Of a DNA stretch of 64,000 bases, positions 38,251 through 48,084 are shown in pieces; positions within the stretch are counted from its first letter, which is position 1, and each line of letters begins with the position of its first letter. Both the position numbers and the translations under genes were made by a program. The notes under the pieces were generated by a model that worked only from the letters and a program-made list of their open reading frames with translations, was not told the DNA's origin and made no database searches. This DNA is from Xanthomonas sontii (lineage in GTDB: Bacteria; Pseudomonadota; Gammaproteobacteria; Xanthomonadales; Xanthomonadaceae), in NCBI RefSeq assembly GCF_040529055.1, contig NZ_CP132342.1, positions 3,470,001-3,534,000 of the forward strand, read 5' to 3'.

Positions 38251-38940
38251 ATGAAGACGATCGGCATGATCGGCGGCATGAGCTGGGAATCCACCCTGCC
38301 CTATTACCGGCACATCAACGAGACCGTGCGCGCACAACGGGGCGGACTGCATTCGGCCAAGCTGCTGCTGCACAGCGTGGACTTCCACGAGATCGCGCAG
38401 TACCAGCGCGACGGCGACTGGGACGCGGCCGGTGCCGCGCTGGCGGCCTCGGCGCGCGCGCTGCAGGCCGGCGGCGCCGATTTCCTGGTGCTGTGCACCA
38501 ACACCATGCACTGCGTCGCCGACGCGATCGCCGCCGCGGTCCCGTTGCCGCTGCTGCACATCGCCGATGCCACCGCCGATGCGTTGCAGGCCGCCGGCAT
38601 CGTCCGCGTCGGCCTGCTCGGCACGCGCTTCACCATGGAGCAGGCGTTCTACCGCGAACGGCTGCAACGGCGCGGCTTCGACGTGCTGATCCCGGATGCG
38701 CCGGCGCGCGAGGACGTGCACCGCATCATCTACGAGGAACTGTGCCAGGGCGTGGTGCAGGCGCCGTCGCGGCTGCGCTACCGCGAGGTGATCGCAGGCC
38801 TGCAGGCGCAAGGCGCGGAGGCGGTGATCCTGGGCTGCACCGAGATCGGATTGCTGGTCGGCCCTGCCGACGCGGCGGTGCCGCTGTTCGACACGACCGC
38901 GCTGCACGCGCGAGCCGCCGCCCTGTACAGCCTGGCCTAG
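38251..38940 (+). CDS. Aspartate/glutamate racemase family protein
   Basis: A 229-residue cofactor-independent racemase. The N-terminal GMIGGMSWESTLPYYRHIN, the first active-site Cys in LVLCTNTMH and the second Cys in ILGCTEIGLLV match the aspartate racemase (RacD/YgeA) branch. Probably racemises aspartate or another amino acid; specificity cannot be read. 130 bp from the transporter gene; 2 nt before the TPM-domain gene. Confidence 0.88.
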   Translation: MKTIGMIGGMSWESTLPYYRHINETVRAQRGGLHSAKLLLHSVDFHEIAQYQRDGDWDAAGAALAASARALQAGGADFLVLCTNTMHCVADAIAAAVPLPLLHIADATADALQAAGIVRVGLLGTRFTMEQAFYRERLQRRGFDVLIPDAPAREDVHRIIYEELCQGVVQAPSRLRYREVIAGLQAQGAEAVILGCTEIGLLVGPADAAVPLFDTTALHARAAALYSLA

Positions 38941-38942
38941 CG

Positions 38943-40100
38943 ATGCGCAGCCAGGCCGCACATGCCGCCGCCAGCGTTCCGCGCGGCTGGACGCCGTTCC
39001 GGCTGAGCGCCCTGCTGGTGCTGGCGTTGCTGCTGTGGCCGGCGCTCGGCCGCTGCGCCGTCGCCATTCCGCCCTACACGCCGAACGTGGTCGACCCCGC
39101 CGGCACGCTCAGTGCGGACGACACCCAGCGGATCAACGCGGCACTGCAGCGCCTGCGCGAACGCCAGCACATCTGGGGCGCGGTCTACATCGTGCCGTCG
39201 CTGCAGGACGAACCGATCGAGGCTCTGGCCGAGCGCGCCTTCCGCACTTGGCGGCTCGGCCGGCAAGGCAGCGACAACGGCCTGCTGCTGGTGCTGGCGA
39301 TGCAGGACCGACGTTCGCGCTTCGAAGTCGGCTACGGCCTGGAGGGCGCGCTGCCCGACGTGGTCGCCCGGCACGCGCTGGACGATTACCTGGCGCCGCG
39401 CCTGCGCCAGGGCGATACCGCCGATGCGATCGTCGCCGCGTTCGACTTCATGGGCCGCGCCGCCGCGCAGGATCCCGCCGCCGTCGCCGAACTGGCGCAA
39501 GCGGCCGACGACGGCATGCACTGGCAGCGCGGCGCCGTCGCCTGGGCGGGCCTGCTGGCGCTGGTGTGGCTGCTGCTGCCGCTGCGCCAGGCCTGGACCG
39601 GCTATCTGCGCAGGCGTCTGCTTCGGCGGCATCCGCGCCTGTCGGACAAGCCCGAGGAACTGGTCCAGGACACCGCGCGCGGCGGTTTCTGGGCGTGGTT
39701 CATCCGCCTGTTCCTGAGCGCCAACCCCGGCATCTTCGTGGTGCTGCTGTCGGCCAGGTCGATGACGATGACGGTGATCTTCCTGGCGCTGGAACTGCTG
39801 ATCCTGGTACTGACCCTGGCCATCGCCGCGCAGCGCTACCGCTCGCCGCAGCGCTACAGCCGCTTCCTGCAGGCGCTCACACGGCGGCGCAACGCGCTGA
39901 TCCGCAAGGGCCATATCGCCGAGACCGCGCCCGGCGTGTTCGCCTACACCGCCAGCTACCATGCCGCCCAAGCCGCCAGGGAGCGCGCCGCGGCCGAGTC
40001 CGCGGCATCGTCCTCATCCTCGTCGTCCTCCAGTTCCAGCAGCGACTCCTCCTCCGGCGGCGGCAGCTCCGGCGGCGGCGGCGCCAGTTCGAGCTGGTAG
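38943..40100 (+). CDS. TPM-domain membrane protein (YgcG-like) with poly-Ser/Gly tail
   Basis: A 385-residue protein. A signal or anchor segment (about 18-40) precedes a TPM domain (about 48-175: VVDPAGTLSADDTQRINAAL, FRTWRLGRQGSDNGLLLVLAMQDRRSRFEVGYGLEGALPD), then membrane segments near 195 and two around 260-300, and a C-terminal tail of consecutive Ser, then SDSSSGGGSSGGGGASSSW. The Gly/Ser end is typical of TPM proteins. Roles proposed for the family are in membrane-protein maintenance; no specific role can be assigned. Starts right after the racemase stop. Confidence 0.85.
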   Translation: MRSQAAHAAASVPRGWTPFRLSALLVLALLLWPALGRCAVAIPPYTPNVVDPAGTLSADDTQRINAALQRLRERQHIWGAVYIVPSLQDEPIEALAERAFRTWRLGRQGSDNGLLLVLAMQDRRSRFEVGYGLEGALPDVVARHALDDYLAPRLRQGDTADAIVAAFDFMGRAAAQDPAAVAELAQAADDGMHWQRGAVAWAGLLALVWLLLPLRQAWTGYLRRRLLRRHPRLSDKPEELVQDTARGGFWAWFIRLFLSANPGIFVVLLSARSMTMTVIFLALELLILVLTLAIAAQRYRSPQRYSRFLQALTRRRNALIRKGHIAETAPGVFAYTASYHAAQAARERAAAESAASSSSSSSSSSSSDSSSGGGSSGGGGASSSW

Positions 40101-40222
40101 CGGAGACTGCAGCGAACGCTCGAGCAACATCAGCAGAGGAAATACTTTTCCCGTTTTACAAATAGTGAGTGGGCCGCTTTGCACTTACATAAAGCGCTGC
40201 CCGCACCATGAGGCGGAAGAAA

Positions 40223-40582
40223 TCAATTCTCTCCATTGGACGGACGTTCGCGAACAGCAGCTTCGAACCTTTCAGGCTGAGGATTGCCATGCGCGAGCCA
40301 GTCACATCCGAAAACCGCCATTTGCGCCCTACCCAACTCTTCTGCAGTGGCCCCAATAAAGCCGCTTCCCGGCAAACCCGACTCCTGCTGTACGACTATC
40401 GCTGTGAGCGGGGGCAGCTGATTTAGCAAGCAATACGACTGAATAGGCTCAAGTAGCTGACCGAGACCCGCGCGATGTGCGCCCGTGAGTGCGGCCAACT
40501 GGGAGTAGGTTAAAGACTGGCGATGGCGTGCCGCCCACGCCAGCACTGCCCAAATCTGACACGCTCGCTCGGATCTGGTCAT
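40223..40582 (-). CDS. Conserved hypothetical protein, 119 aa
   Basis: A 119-residue soluble protein. ATG 40582 is chosen over GTG 40618 because GAAGGA lies 7 nt upstream. It starts MTRSERACQIWAVLAWAARHRQSLTYSQLAALTG, which looks like a winged-helix-type N-terminus, and continues QLLEPIQSYCLLNQLPPLTAIVVQQESGLPG. The ending RPSNGEN is also conserved in similar proteins I recall. No function is known. It is convergent with the TPM gene and has lower GC than its neighbours. Confidence 0.65.
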   Translation of the reverse strand: MTRSERACQIWAVLAWAARHRQSLTYSQLAALTGAHRAGLGQLLEPIQSYCLLNQLPPLTAIVVQQESGLPGSGFIGATAEELGRAQMAVFGCDWLAHGNPQPERFEAAVRERPSNGEN

Positions 40583-40657
40583 GTATTCATCCTTCGCAGG
40601 TTTTGGAGGCGACGGCACAGCGAGCGCCAGCAGTGTGGATTGGCCGCGTACTGGAAA

Positions 40658-41368
40658 TCATGCCAACGCGCGCCGCGCGCGCCAGCGCGGCCGGCGCTCA
40701 CCGCGGAACAGCAGCAGGTACAGCCCCACCACCCACACCAGCGCCGCGCTCCAGCCGCCGAGGATGTCCGAGGGGTAATGCACGCCCAGGTACACCCGCG
40801 ACACCCCGACCAGCAGGGTGAAGCTGCCGGCCAGCCACAGTACCGGCCAGCGCCAGCGGGTGCGCCAGCTCAGCGCGATCAGCACCGCCGCCAGGGTCAT
40901 CGAGCCCATCGCGTGGCCGCTGGGGAAACTGAAGGTGTGGTGCTCGGGCGCGATCGACTCCCACAGGCTGGGCCGGTCGCGCTGGAAGAACTGCTTGGCG
41001 CCCATGTTCAACAGCGCCGAGCCAATGAAGGACAACGCGGCGAACAGCGCCTCGCGCCAGCGGCGCAGGCCCAGCAGCACCAGCACGATCAAGGTATCCA
41101 GCGGGATCACGCCGTACTGATAGCCGACCTCGGTGACCACGGTGAAGAAGCGGTCCCAACCCGGGCTGGTCAGGCCGCGCATGCTCCACAGCAGCGGCTC
41201 GTCGAAATACAGGTCTTCCAGCGCATGCACTTCGTCGGCGAGGGCCACGAACACGCCCAATGGCAGCAGGACTCCGGCGAACAGCAGCACCACGCGCCAG
41301 GCATTGAGCCGCAGCCAGCGGCGCAGGCCGGCCGCTTCGGCGGCGGACTCACCCGGTGCGGCGGACAT
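40658..41368 (-). CDS. PAP2-family phosphatase (membrane)
   Basis: A 236-residue polytopic membrane protein with the three type 2 phosphatidic acid phosphatase motifs: KQFFQRDRP (KX6RP), FPSGHAMGS (PSGH) and [12 protein letters not shown] (SRX5H). Likely dephosphorylates lipid phosphates such as undecaprenyl pyrophosphate or phosphatidylglycerol phosphate. Its start overlaps ispG's end by 20 nt. Confidence 0.88.
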   Translation of the reverse strand: MSAAPGESAAEAAGLRRWLRLNAWRVVLLFAGVLLPLGVFVALADEVHALEDLYFDEPLLWSMRGLTSPGWDRFFTVVTEVGYQYGVIPLDTLIVLVLLGLRRWREALFAALSFIGSALLNMGAKQFFQRDRPSLWESIAPEHHTFSFPSGHAMGSMTLAAVLIALSWRTRWRWPVLWLAGSFTLLVGVSRVYLGVHYPSDILGGWSAALVWVVGLYLLLFRGERRPRWRARRALA

Positions 41369-42614
41369 AGGTGCGTTCGACGTACTCGTCGATCAACGCC
41401 ACGAACTCGTGGGCGATGTTCTCGCCACGCAGGGTCACCTTCTTCTCGCCGTCGATGAACACCGGCGCGGCCGGCGCTTCGCCGGTGCCCGGCAGCGAGA
41501 TGCCGATGTTGGCGTGGCGCGACTCGCCCGGCCCGTTGACCACGCAGCCCATCACCGCCAGGGTCATGCTCTCGGCGCCGGGATGGGTCACCTTCCACTC
41601 CGGCATCTTCGCGCGGACGTGGTTCTGCACCACCTTGGCCAGCTCCTGGAAGAACTCGGAGGTGGTGCGGCCACAGCCCGGGCAGGCGGTGACCAGCGGA
41701 GTGAAGGCGCGCTGGCCGGTGGTCTGCAGCAGTTCCTGGGCGACGATCACTTCCTGCGTGCGCGACTGCCCCGGCTCCGGGGTCAGCGAGATGCGGATGG
41801 TGTCGCCGATGCCTTCCTGCAGCAGCACCGCCAGCGCCGCGCTGGAGGCGACGATGCCCTTGCTGCCGATGCCGGCCTCGGTCAGGCCCAGGTGCAGGGC
41901 GAAGTCCGAGCGCTGCGCCAGGTCGCGGTACACCGCGATCAGCTCCTGCACGCCGCTGACCTTGCAGCTGAGCACGATACGGTCGCGGCCCAGGCCCAGC
42001 TCCACCGCGCGCTCGGCCGAATCCAGCGCCGAGCGGATCAACGCCTCGCGCAGCACCCGGCCGGCATCCCACGGCACCTCGCGCCGCGAGTTCTCGTCCA
42101 TCAGTTGCGCCGCCAGGGCCTGGTCCAGCGAACCCCAGTTGGCGCCGATGCGCACCGGCTTGTCGTATTTGAGCGCGAACTCGATCAGCTGCGCGAACTG
42201 GGTGTCCTTCTTCTTGCCGAAGCCGACGTTGCCGGGATTGATCCGGTACTTGGCCAGCGCCTCGGCACAGGCCGGCTCCGCCGCCAGCAGTTGGTGGCCG
42301 TTGTAGTGGAAGTCGCCGATCAGCGGCACCTCGATGCCCATCATCCGCAGCTTGTCGACGATGCGCGGGATCGCCGCGGCCGACTCGGGATTGTTGACGG
42401 TCAGGCGCACCAGTTCCGAGCCGGCGCGCCACAGTTCGGCCACCTGCTTGACCGAGGAGGCGACGTCGGCGGTGTCGGTATTGGTCATCGACTGCACCAC
42501 CACCGGCTTGCCGCCGCCCATGGTGACGCCGCCGATGCGGACCGGCTGGGTGAGACGGCGCGCCCAGGGCGCGGCATCGGCGGGAGGCGTGGGGCGGCTG
42601 ACGGCATCGTACAT
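41349..42614 (-). CDS. ispG: 4-hydroxy-3-methylbut-2-enyl diphosphate synthase (flavodoxin)
   Basis: A 421-residue 4Fe-4S enzyme of the MEP isoprenoid pathway. The barrel part holds [40 protein letters not shown] and [11 protein letters not shown]; the C-terminal part holds the cluster ligands in [19 protein letters not shown] and [13 protein letters not shown]. It contains the inserted segment seen in proteobacterial IspG. The overlap with the PAP2 gene, a lipid phosphatase, may be functional since both feed undecaprenyl-lipid metabolism (inference). Confidence 0.95.
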   Translation of the reverse strand: MYDAVSRPTPPADAAPWARRLTQPVRIGGVTMGGGKPVVVQSMTNTDTADVASSVKQVAELWRAGSELVRLTVNNPESAAAIPRIVDKLRMMGIEVPLIGDFHYNGHQLLAAEPACAEALAKYRINPGNVGFGKKKDTQFAQLIEFALKYDKPVRIGANWGSLDQALAAQLMDENSRREVPWDAGRVLREALIRSALDSAERAVELGLGRDRIVLSCKVSGVQELIAVYRDLAQRSDFALHLGLTEAGIGSKGIVASSAALAVLLQEGIGDTIRISLTPEPGQSRTQEVIVAQELLQTTGQRAFTPLVTACPGCGRTTSEFFQELAKVVQNHVRAKMPEWKVTHPGAESMTLAVMGCVVNGPGESRHANIGISLPGTGEAPAAPVFIDGEKKVTLRGENIAHEFVALIDEYVERTYVRRTG

Positions 42615-42729
42615 GCGCCCATTTTAGCCTGCGCGGCCGCTCCTGCCGCACGCGCCGGCACCGCCGATTCAGCCAGGCGGCACCGCTGCGACGGTTTGTC
42701 GCAGGCAGCCCCCGGGTCCAGCGCATACG

Positions 42730-43962
42730 ATGCGCAGCATGGATTCCACCGACGCCTCCTTCCTGCGCACCCTGTGCAGCCTGCGCTGGCTGGCCACCGC
42801 CGGCCAGGCCGCGACGATCCTGGTGGCGACCTGGCCGCTGCAGTTGCCGCTGCCGCAGGCGCCGCTGTGGGCCGGCGTGGCCGTGCTGGCGCTGTTCAAC
42901 CTGTACGCGCAGTTGCGCCTGCGCCATGCCGACTCGGCCGCGCCGGCCACCGCCTTCGGCCACATCCTGGTCGATGTGACCGTGCTGACCTGGATGGTCG
43001 GCTGGAGCGGCGGCATCGGCAACGCCTTCGGCTCGCTGTTCCTGGTGCTGATCGCGCTGGCGGTGCTGGCCCTGCCGCTGCGCTGGGCGCTGGCGGTGGC
43101 GCTGGCCTGCGTGGCCGGCTATGCGGTCAGCGCGCTGTTCGGCCTGCCGCTGCCGCACGGCCCCTACCAGGCGCTGGACCTGCAGCGCTGGGGCATGGCC
43201 GCCAACTTCCTGCTGTCCACCGTGGTCGTGCTGGTGTTCTCCACCCGCCTGGCGATGGCCATGCGCGAGCGCGAACGCGAGCTGGCGCTGCTGCGCGAGC
43301 GCTTCACCCGCAACGAGGGCATCGTCGCCCTGGCCACCCATGCCGCGTCGGTGGCGCACGAGCTGAACACGCCGCTGGCGACGATGACCCTGCTCACCGA
43401 CGACATCGCCGAACAGAGCACCCAGCCGGAACTGCGCGAAGACCTGGACACCCTGCGCGAACTGCTGGTGCAGTGCCGCGAACGGGTGCTGGCGCTGGCC
43501 GCACCGGCGCAGCGCGCCGGCGGGCAGACGGTGTCGCTGGCGCAGGTACTGCACCAGTGGCAACTGGTGCGGCCGACCGTGCGGCTGCGCCGCAACGACG
43601 ACGCGCCGCTGCAGTTGCGGATGGAAAGCGCCATCGGCCATCTGCTGCAGGTATTGCTGAACAACGCCGCCGACGCCGGCGAACGCGCCGGCCACCCACA
43701 GGTGGACCTGAATGTGCGGGTCACCGGCAGCGAACTGGTCGGCGAGGTGCGCGACTACGGCGGCGGCTTCGACGCCAACCAGGTCGGCCTGCCGGCCACC
43801 TTGTTCCGCAGCGGCAAGCCCGAGAGCATGGGCGTGGGCCTGGCGCTGTCGCATGCGACCATCGAACGCCTGGGCGGCGAGTTGTGGACCGAGCCGGCGC
43901 CGGACCACGGCGCCCGGGTCGGCTTCCGCCTGCCGCTGCTCGCCCTGGAGACCTCCGCATGA
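42730..43962 (+). CDS. RegB/PrrB-like sensor histidine kinase
   Basis: A 410-residue membrane kinase. About six hydrophobic segments in the first 180 residues, a heptad-like linker (RERERELALLRERFTRNEGI) and a kinase core with phospho-His in ATHAASVAHELNTPLATMTLL, an N box (HLLQVLLNNAADAGERAG) and G boxes (VRDYGGGF, GKPESMGVGLALSHATIERLGG). The HELNTPLATM H box and the adjacent Fis-tail regulator identify the RegB/ActS/PrrB group, which senses redox or quinone state. The redox-active Cys of RegB is not visible in the kinase core. ATG 42739 is an equal start candidate. Confidence 0.88.
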   Translation: MRSMDSTDASFLRTLCSLRWLATAGQAATILVATWPLQLPLPQAPLWAGVAVLALFNLYAQLRLRHADSAAPATAFGHILVDVTVLTWMVGWSGGIGNAFGSLFLVLIALAVLALPLRWALAVALACVAGYAVSALFGLPLPHGPYQALDLQRWGMAANFLLSTVVVLVFSTRLAMAMRERERELALLRERFTRNEGIVALATHAASVAHELNTPLATMTLLTDDIAEQSTQPELREDLDTLRELLVQCRERVLALAAPAQRAGGQTVSLAQVLHQWQLVRPTVRLRRNDDAPLQLRMESAIGHLLQVLLNNAADAGERAGHPQVDLNVRVTGSELVGEVRDYGGGFDANQVGLPATLFRSGKPESMGVGLALSHATIERLGGELWTEPAPDHGARVGFRLPLLALETSA

Positions 43963-44525
43963 ACACCGACACCCCGCTGGGCCTGCTGGTCGACGACGAT
44001 CCGCTGTACCTGCGCACCCTGCAGCGCACCCTCGCCCGCCGCGGCCTGGAGACGCGCACCGCCGACAGCGCCGCCGCCGCACTGGCGCTGGCCGCCGAGG
44101 CGCCGCCGGACTACGCACTGATCGACCTCAAGCTCGGCGACGAATCCGGGCTGGCGCTGATCCAGCCGCTGCGCGCGATCCGCGCCGACATGCGCATCCT
44201 GCTGGTCACCGGCTACGCCAGCATCGCCACCGCGGTGGAGGCGATCAAGCTCGGCGCCGACGACTACCTGCCCAAGCCGGCCACGGTGCCGATGATCCTG
44301 CGCGCGATCGGCCTGGAGGCCGAGGAGGACGACGACGAGGACGGCAGCGACGTGCCGGACGCGATGACCCCGCTCAGCCGCCTGCAGTGGGAGCACATCC
44401 AGCAGGCCATGCACGAGACCGGCGGCAACGTCTCCGCCGCCGCGCGCCTGCTCGGCATGCACCGCCGCTCGCTGCAGCGCAAGCTGGCCAAGCGGCCCAG
44501 CCCGCAGCGCGATCCGCCACGCTGA
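43959..44525 (+). CDS. RegA/PrrA-like response regulator
   Basis: A 188-residue regulator overlapping the kinase stop (ATGA). The receiver (about 7-120) has LLVDDDPLYLRTL, the phospho-Asp in YALIDLKLGDESGL and the Lys in DYLPKPAT. An acidic linker (EAEEDDDEDGSD) leads to a Fis-type helix-turn-helix, GGNVSAAARLLGMHRRSLQRKLAKR, the near-invariant RegA/ActR signature. It should control redox-responsive genes such as respiration, and could cooperate with the FNR-type regulator at 24024. Confidence 0.9.
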   Translation: MNTDTPLGLLVDDDPLYLRTLQRTLARRGLETRTADSAAAALALAAEAPPDYALIDLKLGDESGLALIQPLRAIRADMRILLVTGYASIATAVEAIKLGADDYLPKPATVPMILRAIGLEAEEDDDEDGSDVPDAMTPLSRLQWEHIQQAMHETGGNVSAAARLLGMHRRSLQRKLAKRPSPQRDPPR

Positions 44526-44603
44526 GGCGGGCGGCGCGGCGGTGGCCTGAACCGCTCTTCCGGCCGGCGCTCAAGTCCCCTGGTACCGGGCCGATAACCC
44601 GGC

Positions 44604-46397
44604 ATGCTGAAGTCTCCCCCACCCGCCTTGCTGGACGAGCCGCAACGGCTCAGCGCCCTGCGCCAGCTGTGTCTGCTGGACACGCCGGCCGACCAGGTCT
44701 TCGATCTGGTCACACAGTTGGCGTCCCGCTACCTGCGGGTGCCGATCGCGCTGGTCTCGCTGATCGACGAACAGCGCCAGTGGTTCAAGTCCCGGGTCGG
44801 CCTGGAGGTTCCGCAGACGCCGCGCAGCCAGGCGTTCTGCGCCTATGCGATCCACAGCCCGGAACTGATGGTGGTGCCCGATGCCCGCCAGGATCCGCGT
44901 TTCCGCGACAACCCGCTGGTCACCGGCCCGCCGTTCATCCGCTTCTACGCCGGCGCGCCGCTGCTGATGGCCGACGGCGCCAGCCTGGGTACGCTGTGCG
45001 TGATCGACAGCGAGCCGCGCCATGAGTTCGACGAGGTCGCGCGCCGCACCCTGCAGGACCTGCGCGACCTGCTGATGGTGCGCATCGACACCCTGCGCAA
45101 CAGCGGCTTCGTCGATGCGCTGACCGGCCTGCCCAACCGCAGCCGCTTCAACGACGACCTGACCATGTGGCTGTCGCTGCAGACCGCCGACCACCACGAC
45201 ACCGCAGTGGCGATCGACGTGTGCGGCATCGACTATTTCCGCGACATGGTCAAGGCGCTGGGCTGGGAGTACGCCGAGGGCTACCTGCTGGCCACCCGCG
45301 ACCGCCTGCGCAAGGCGCTGGGCAACCTGCCGCTGTACCGCATCGACACCACCACCTTCGTGTTCATCATGGAAGGCAGCGACGCGGCGCATCTGGAGTA
45401 CTGGTGCGAGCACCTCTGCGACGCCTTCGCCGCGGCGATCGACCACCAGGGCATTCCGCATGCGGCCAGCCCCTCGCTGGGCGCGGTGCGCCTGGACGGG
45501 GCGCTGAGCGCCAATCACACGGTGCGCTCGCTGACCACCGCGGTGGACATGGCGCGCCAGCGTGGGCAGCGCTGGAGCCTGTACGAGCGCAACCATGACG
45601 CCAACCAGCGCAATGCGTTCCGGATCCTGGCCGCCTTGCCCGAAGCGCTGGAGGCGCGCGGCCAGCTGAGCCTGCACTACCAGCCACGGGTGAGCCTGCG
45701 CAGCGGCGAATGCGTGGGCGTGGAAGCGCTGCTGCGCTGGCAGCATCCGCTGCTGGGCACGGTGGCGCCGAACGACTTCATCCCGCTGGCGGAAAAGACC
45801 GCACTGATGAGCCGCATCACCGCCTGGGTGCTGCGCACCGGCATCGCCCAGGCGGCGCTGTGGCAGCAGCGCGGCTATCGCTTCAGCGTCTCACTGAACG
45901 TGTCGGCGGTGGACCTGGAACAGGCCGACTTCATCGCCCGGCTGCAGGCGCTGCTGCAGCAGCATGCGCTGGCGCCCGGCGCACTGGAGATCGAATTCAC
46001 CGAGAGCGCGATGATCCGCGATCCGCAGCGGGTGGCCGAACAACTGCAGCAGATCAGCGCGCTCGGGGTGAAGATCGCCATCGACGACTTCGGCACCGGC
46101 TACAGCAACCTCGGCTATCTCAAGAACATTCCGGCCAGCGCACTGAAGATCGACCAGTCGTTCATCCGCACCCTGCCCGGCAGCCGCAGCGACGGCATGC
46201 TGGTGCCGTCGATGATCCATCTCGGCCACGACTTCGGCCAGCAGGTGGTGGCCGAAGGCATCGAGAGCGCAACCGTGTACCGGATGCTGCGCGATTGGGG
46301 CTGCGACGAAGGCCAGGGCTACTGGATCGCGCGGCCGATGCCGGCCGAGGCGCTCGACGCCTGGCTGGCCGAGCCGTGGCAGGGCGACGACGCCTGA
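44604..46397 (+). CDS. GAF/degenerate GGDEF/EAL cyclic-di-GMP phosphodiesterase
   Basis: A 597-residue signalling protein. An N-terminal GAF domain (about 20-165, RQLCLLDTPADQVFDLVTQLASRYLRVPIALVSLIDE, FYAGAPLLMADGASLGTLCVID), then a GGDEF-like domain (about 170-320) that keeps VDALTGLPNRSRF but replaces the GGDEF motif with RIDTTTFVFIM, so it cannot make c-di-GMP, and a C-terminal EAL domain (about 345-590) with E-A-L in VGVEALLRWQHP, LEIEFTESAMI, IAIDDFGTGYSNL, LKIDQSFI and VVAEGIES. Metal ligands appear intact, so it should hydrolyse c-di-GMP. Confidence 0.9.
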   Translation: MLKSPPPALLDEPQRLSALRQLCLLDTPADQVFDLVTQLASRYLRVPIALVSLIDEQRQWFKSRVGLEVPQTPRSQAFCAYAIHSPELMVVPDARQDPRFRDNPLVTGPPFIRFYAGAPLLMADGASLGTLCVIDSEPRHEFDEVARRTLQDLRDLLMVRIDTLRNSGFVDALTGLPNRSRFNDDLTMWLSLQTADHHDTAVAIDVCGIDYFRDMVKALGWEYAEGYLLATRDRLRKALGNLPLYRIDTTTFVFIMEGSDAAHLEYWCEHLCDAFAAAIDHQGIPHAASPSLGAVRLDGALSANHTVRSLTTAVDMARQRGQRWSLYERNHDANQRNAFRILAALPEALEARGQLSLHYQPRVSLRSGECVGVEALLRWQHPLLGTVAPNDFIPLAEKTALMSRITAWVLRTGIAQAALWQQRGYRFSVSLNVSAVDLEQADFIARLQALLQQHALAPGALEIEFTESAMIRDPQRVAEQLQQISALGVKIAIDDFGTGYSNLGYLKNIPASALKIDQSFIRTLPGSRSDGMLVPSMIHLGHDFGQQVVAEGIESATVYRMLRDWGCDEGQGYWIARPMPAEALDAWLAEPWQGDDA

Positions 46398-46406
46398 GCG
46401 TGCCGC

Positions 46407-46425
46407 GCCACGGCCGGCCCGTGGC
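46407..46425. terminator. Bidirectional hairpin between convergent genes
   Basis: GCCACGG, loop CCGGC, CCGTGGC fills most of the 28-bp gap between the EAL protein gene and the convergent symporter gene. A 7-bp perfect stem with no T-run; probably a shared transcription end. Confidence 0.5.
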
Positions 46426-47988
46426 TCACCAGAACACCGCGTACAACGCCACCAGGATCGCGATCACCGCCGCGGCGCCGAGCTTGAAGCCCAGCGTGGT
46501 GCCGTAGCGCACGTCGTCGGTGCGGATCAGGTCGCGCGCCGGCGCCTGCGGGGTCAGCAGCGACACCAGCACCGCCGCCACCAGCGACAGCACGAACACC
46601 AGGCCGATGCGGTCCATGAACGGCAGTTCCGGCCACAGCTTCTTCAGCGCGAACGACAGCAGCACCGAGCCGATCGCCGCGGTCAGCGCGCCGGCCTCGT
46701 TGGCGCGCTTCCAGAACAGTCCGAGCATGAAGATCACCACCACGCCCGGGGTGAAGAAGCCGGTGAATTCCTGGATGAACTGGAAGCCCTGGTCGAAATT
46801 GCCCAGCAGCGGCCGCGCGGTGAGGATGCCGATCAGCACCGAGGTCACCGCGGCCACGCGGCCGACCCGCACCAGTTGCGGCTGGTCGGCCTGCGGGCGG
46901 AACTTGGCGTAGAAGTCCAGGGTGAAGATGGTCGCCACCGAATTGATCTTGGACGCCAGCGAGGCCACGATCGCCGCCACCAGCGCGGCGAACACCAGGC
47001 CGAGGATGCCGCTGGGCAGCAACTGCATCATGGTCGGATAGGCCTGGTCGGGCTTGGCCAGGTCCGGCGCCAGCACCACCGCGGCGATGCCCGGCACCAC
47101 CACCACCACCGGCATCAGCAGCTTCAGGAACGCGGCGAACACCATGCCCTTCTGCGCCTCGCCGATGTTCTTGGCCGCCAGCGCACGCTGGATGATGTAC
47201 TGGTTGAAGCCCCAGTAGCTGATGTTCATCACCCACAGGCCGCCGAGCAGCACGCTCAGGCCCGGCAGGTCCTTGTAGAACGGGTTGTCCTTGGACAGGA
47301 TCATGTGGAAGTGCTCGGGGTGCGCGTTCCACAGGTGGCGGAAGCCGGCGAGCACGCCGGCGCCGTCGCCGATCCGCGAGAGGGTCAGTCCGGCGACCAG
47401 CAGACCGCCCAGCACCAGCAGGGTGACTTGGACGATGTCGGTCAGCGCCACCGCCTTCAGCCCGCCGTACAGCTGGTACACCAGCGCGAACACGCCGATC
47501 AGCGCCAGCGCCAGGGTCTGATCCATGCCGGTGACCTGGCTCACCGCGATCGAGCCCAGCCACAGGATCGAGGTCAGGTTGACGAACACGTACAGCAGCA
47601 GCCAGAACACCGCCATCAGCGTGCGGATCCACTTGCCGTAACGCTGCTCCAGGAACTGCGGCATGGTGTAGATGCCGTTGCGCAGGAAGATCGGCAGGAA
47701 GAACTTGCCGACGATCAACAGGGTCAGCGCCGCCATCCACTCGTAGGAGGCGATCGCCAGGCCGATCGCGTAGCCGGAGCCGGCCATGCCGATGATCTGC
47801 TCGGCGGAGATGTTCGCCGCGATCAGCGAGGCGCCGATCGCCCACCACGGCAGGGTCTTGCTGGCCAGGAAGTAGTCCTCGGCACTCTTGCGGTGCCCGG
47901 CCTTCTCCCGCGAGACCCATTGCGCGAGCAGGAAGATGCCCGCCAGGTAGACCACCACGATCGCCACATCCAACGTCGCCAACCCCAC
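46426..47988 (-). CDS. Sodium:solute symporter (SSS family, SGLT-like)
   Basis: A 520-residue inner-membrane transporter with about 14 membrane segments. AEDYFLASKTLPWWAIGASLIAANISAEQIIGMAGSGYAIGLA is the SSS N-terminal signature. The GGLKAVALTDIVQ and VASLASKINSVATIFTLDFYAKF region carries the sodium-site Ser/Thr, and the layout is that of the Vibrio vSGLT group, sodium/galactose or glucose uptake. It lies next to a GH3 glucosidase gene transcribed in the same direction, suggesting uptake of released sugars. Confidence 0.88.
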   Translation of the reverse strand: MGLATLDVAIVVVYLAGIFLLAQWVSREKAGHRKSAEDYFLASKTLPWWAIGASLIAANISAEQIIGMAGSGYAIGLAIASYEWMAALTLLIVGKFFLPIFLRNGIYTMPQFLEQRYGKWIRTLMAVFWLLLYVFVNLTSILWLGSIAVSQVTGMDQTLALALIGVFALVYQLYGGLKAVALTDIVQVTLLVLGGLLVAGLTLSRIGDGAGVLAGFRHLWNAHPEHFHMILSKDNPFYKDLPGLSVLLGGLWVMNISYWGFNQYIIQRALAAKNIGEAQKGMVFAAFLKLLMPVVVVVPGIAAVVLAPDLAKPDQAYPTMMQLLPSGILGLVFAALVAAIVASLASKINSVATIFTLDFYAKFRPQADQPQLVRVGRVAAVTSVLIGILTARPLLGNFDQGFQFIQEFTGFFTPGVVVIFMLGLFWKRANEAGALTAAIGSVLLSFALKKLWPELPFMDRIGLVFVLSLVAAVLVSLLTPQAPARDLIRTDDVRYGTTLGFKLGAAAVIAILVALYAVFW

Positions 47989-48084
47989 TGCCTTCTCCTA
48001 CGGGCCGCAGCCCTGTCGCACCGTTGTCCATGACGCCGCCCGCGTGGGCGGCGCCGCTCGTTCAAGAAAACCGTTCGCCGCCGC

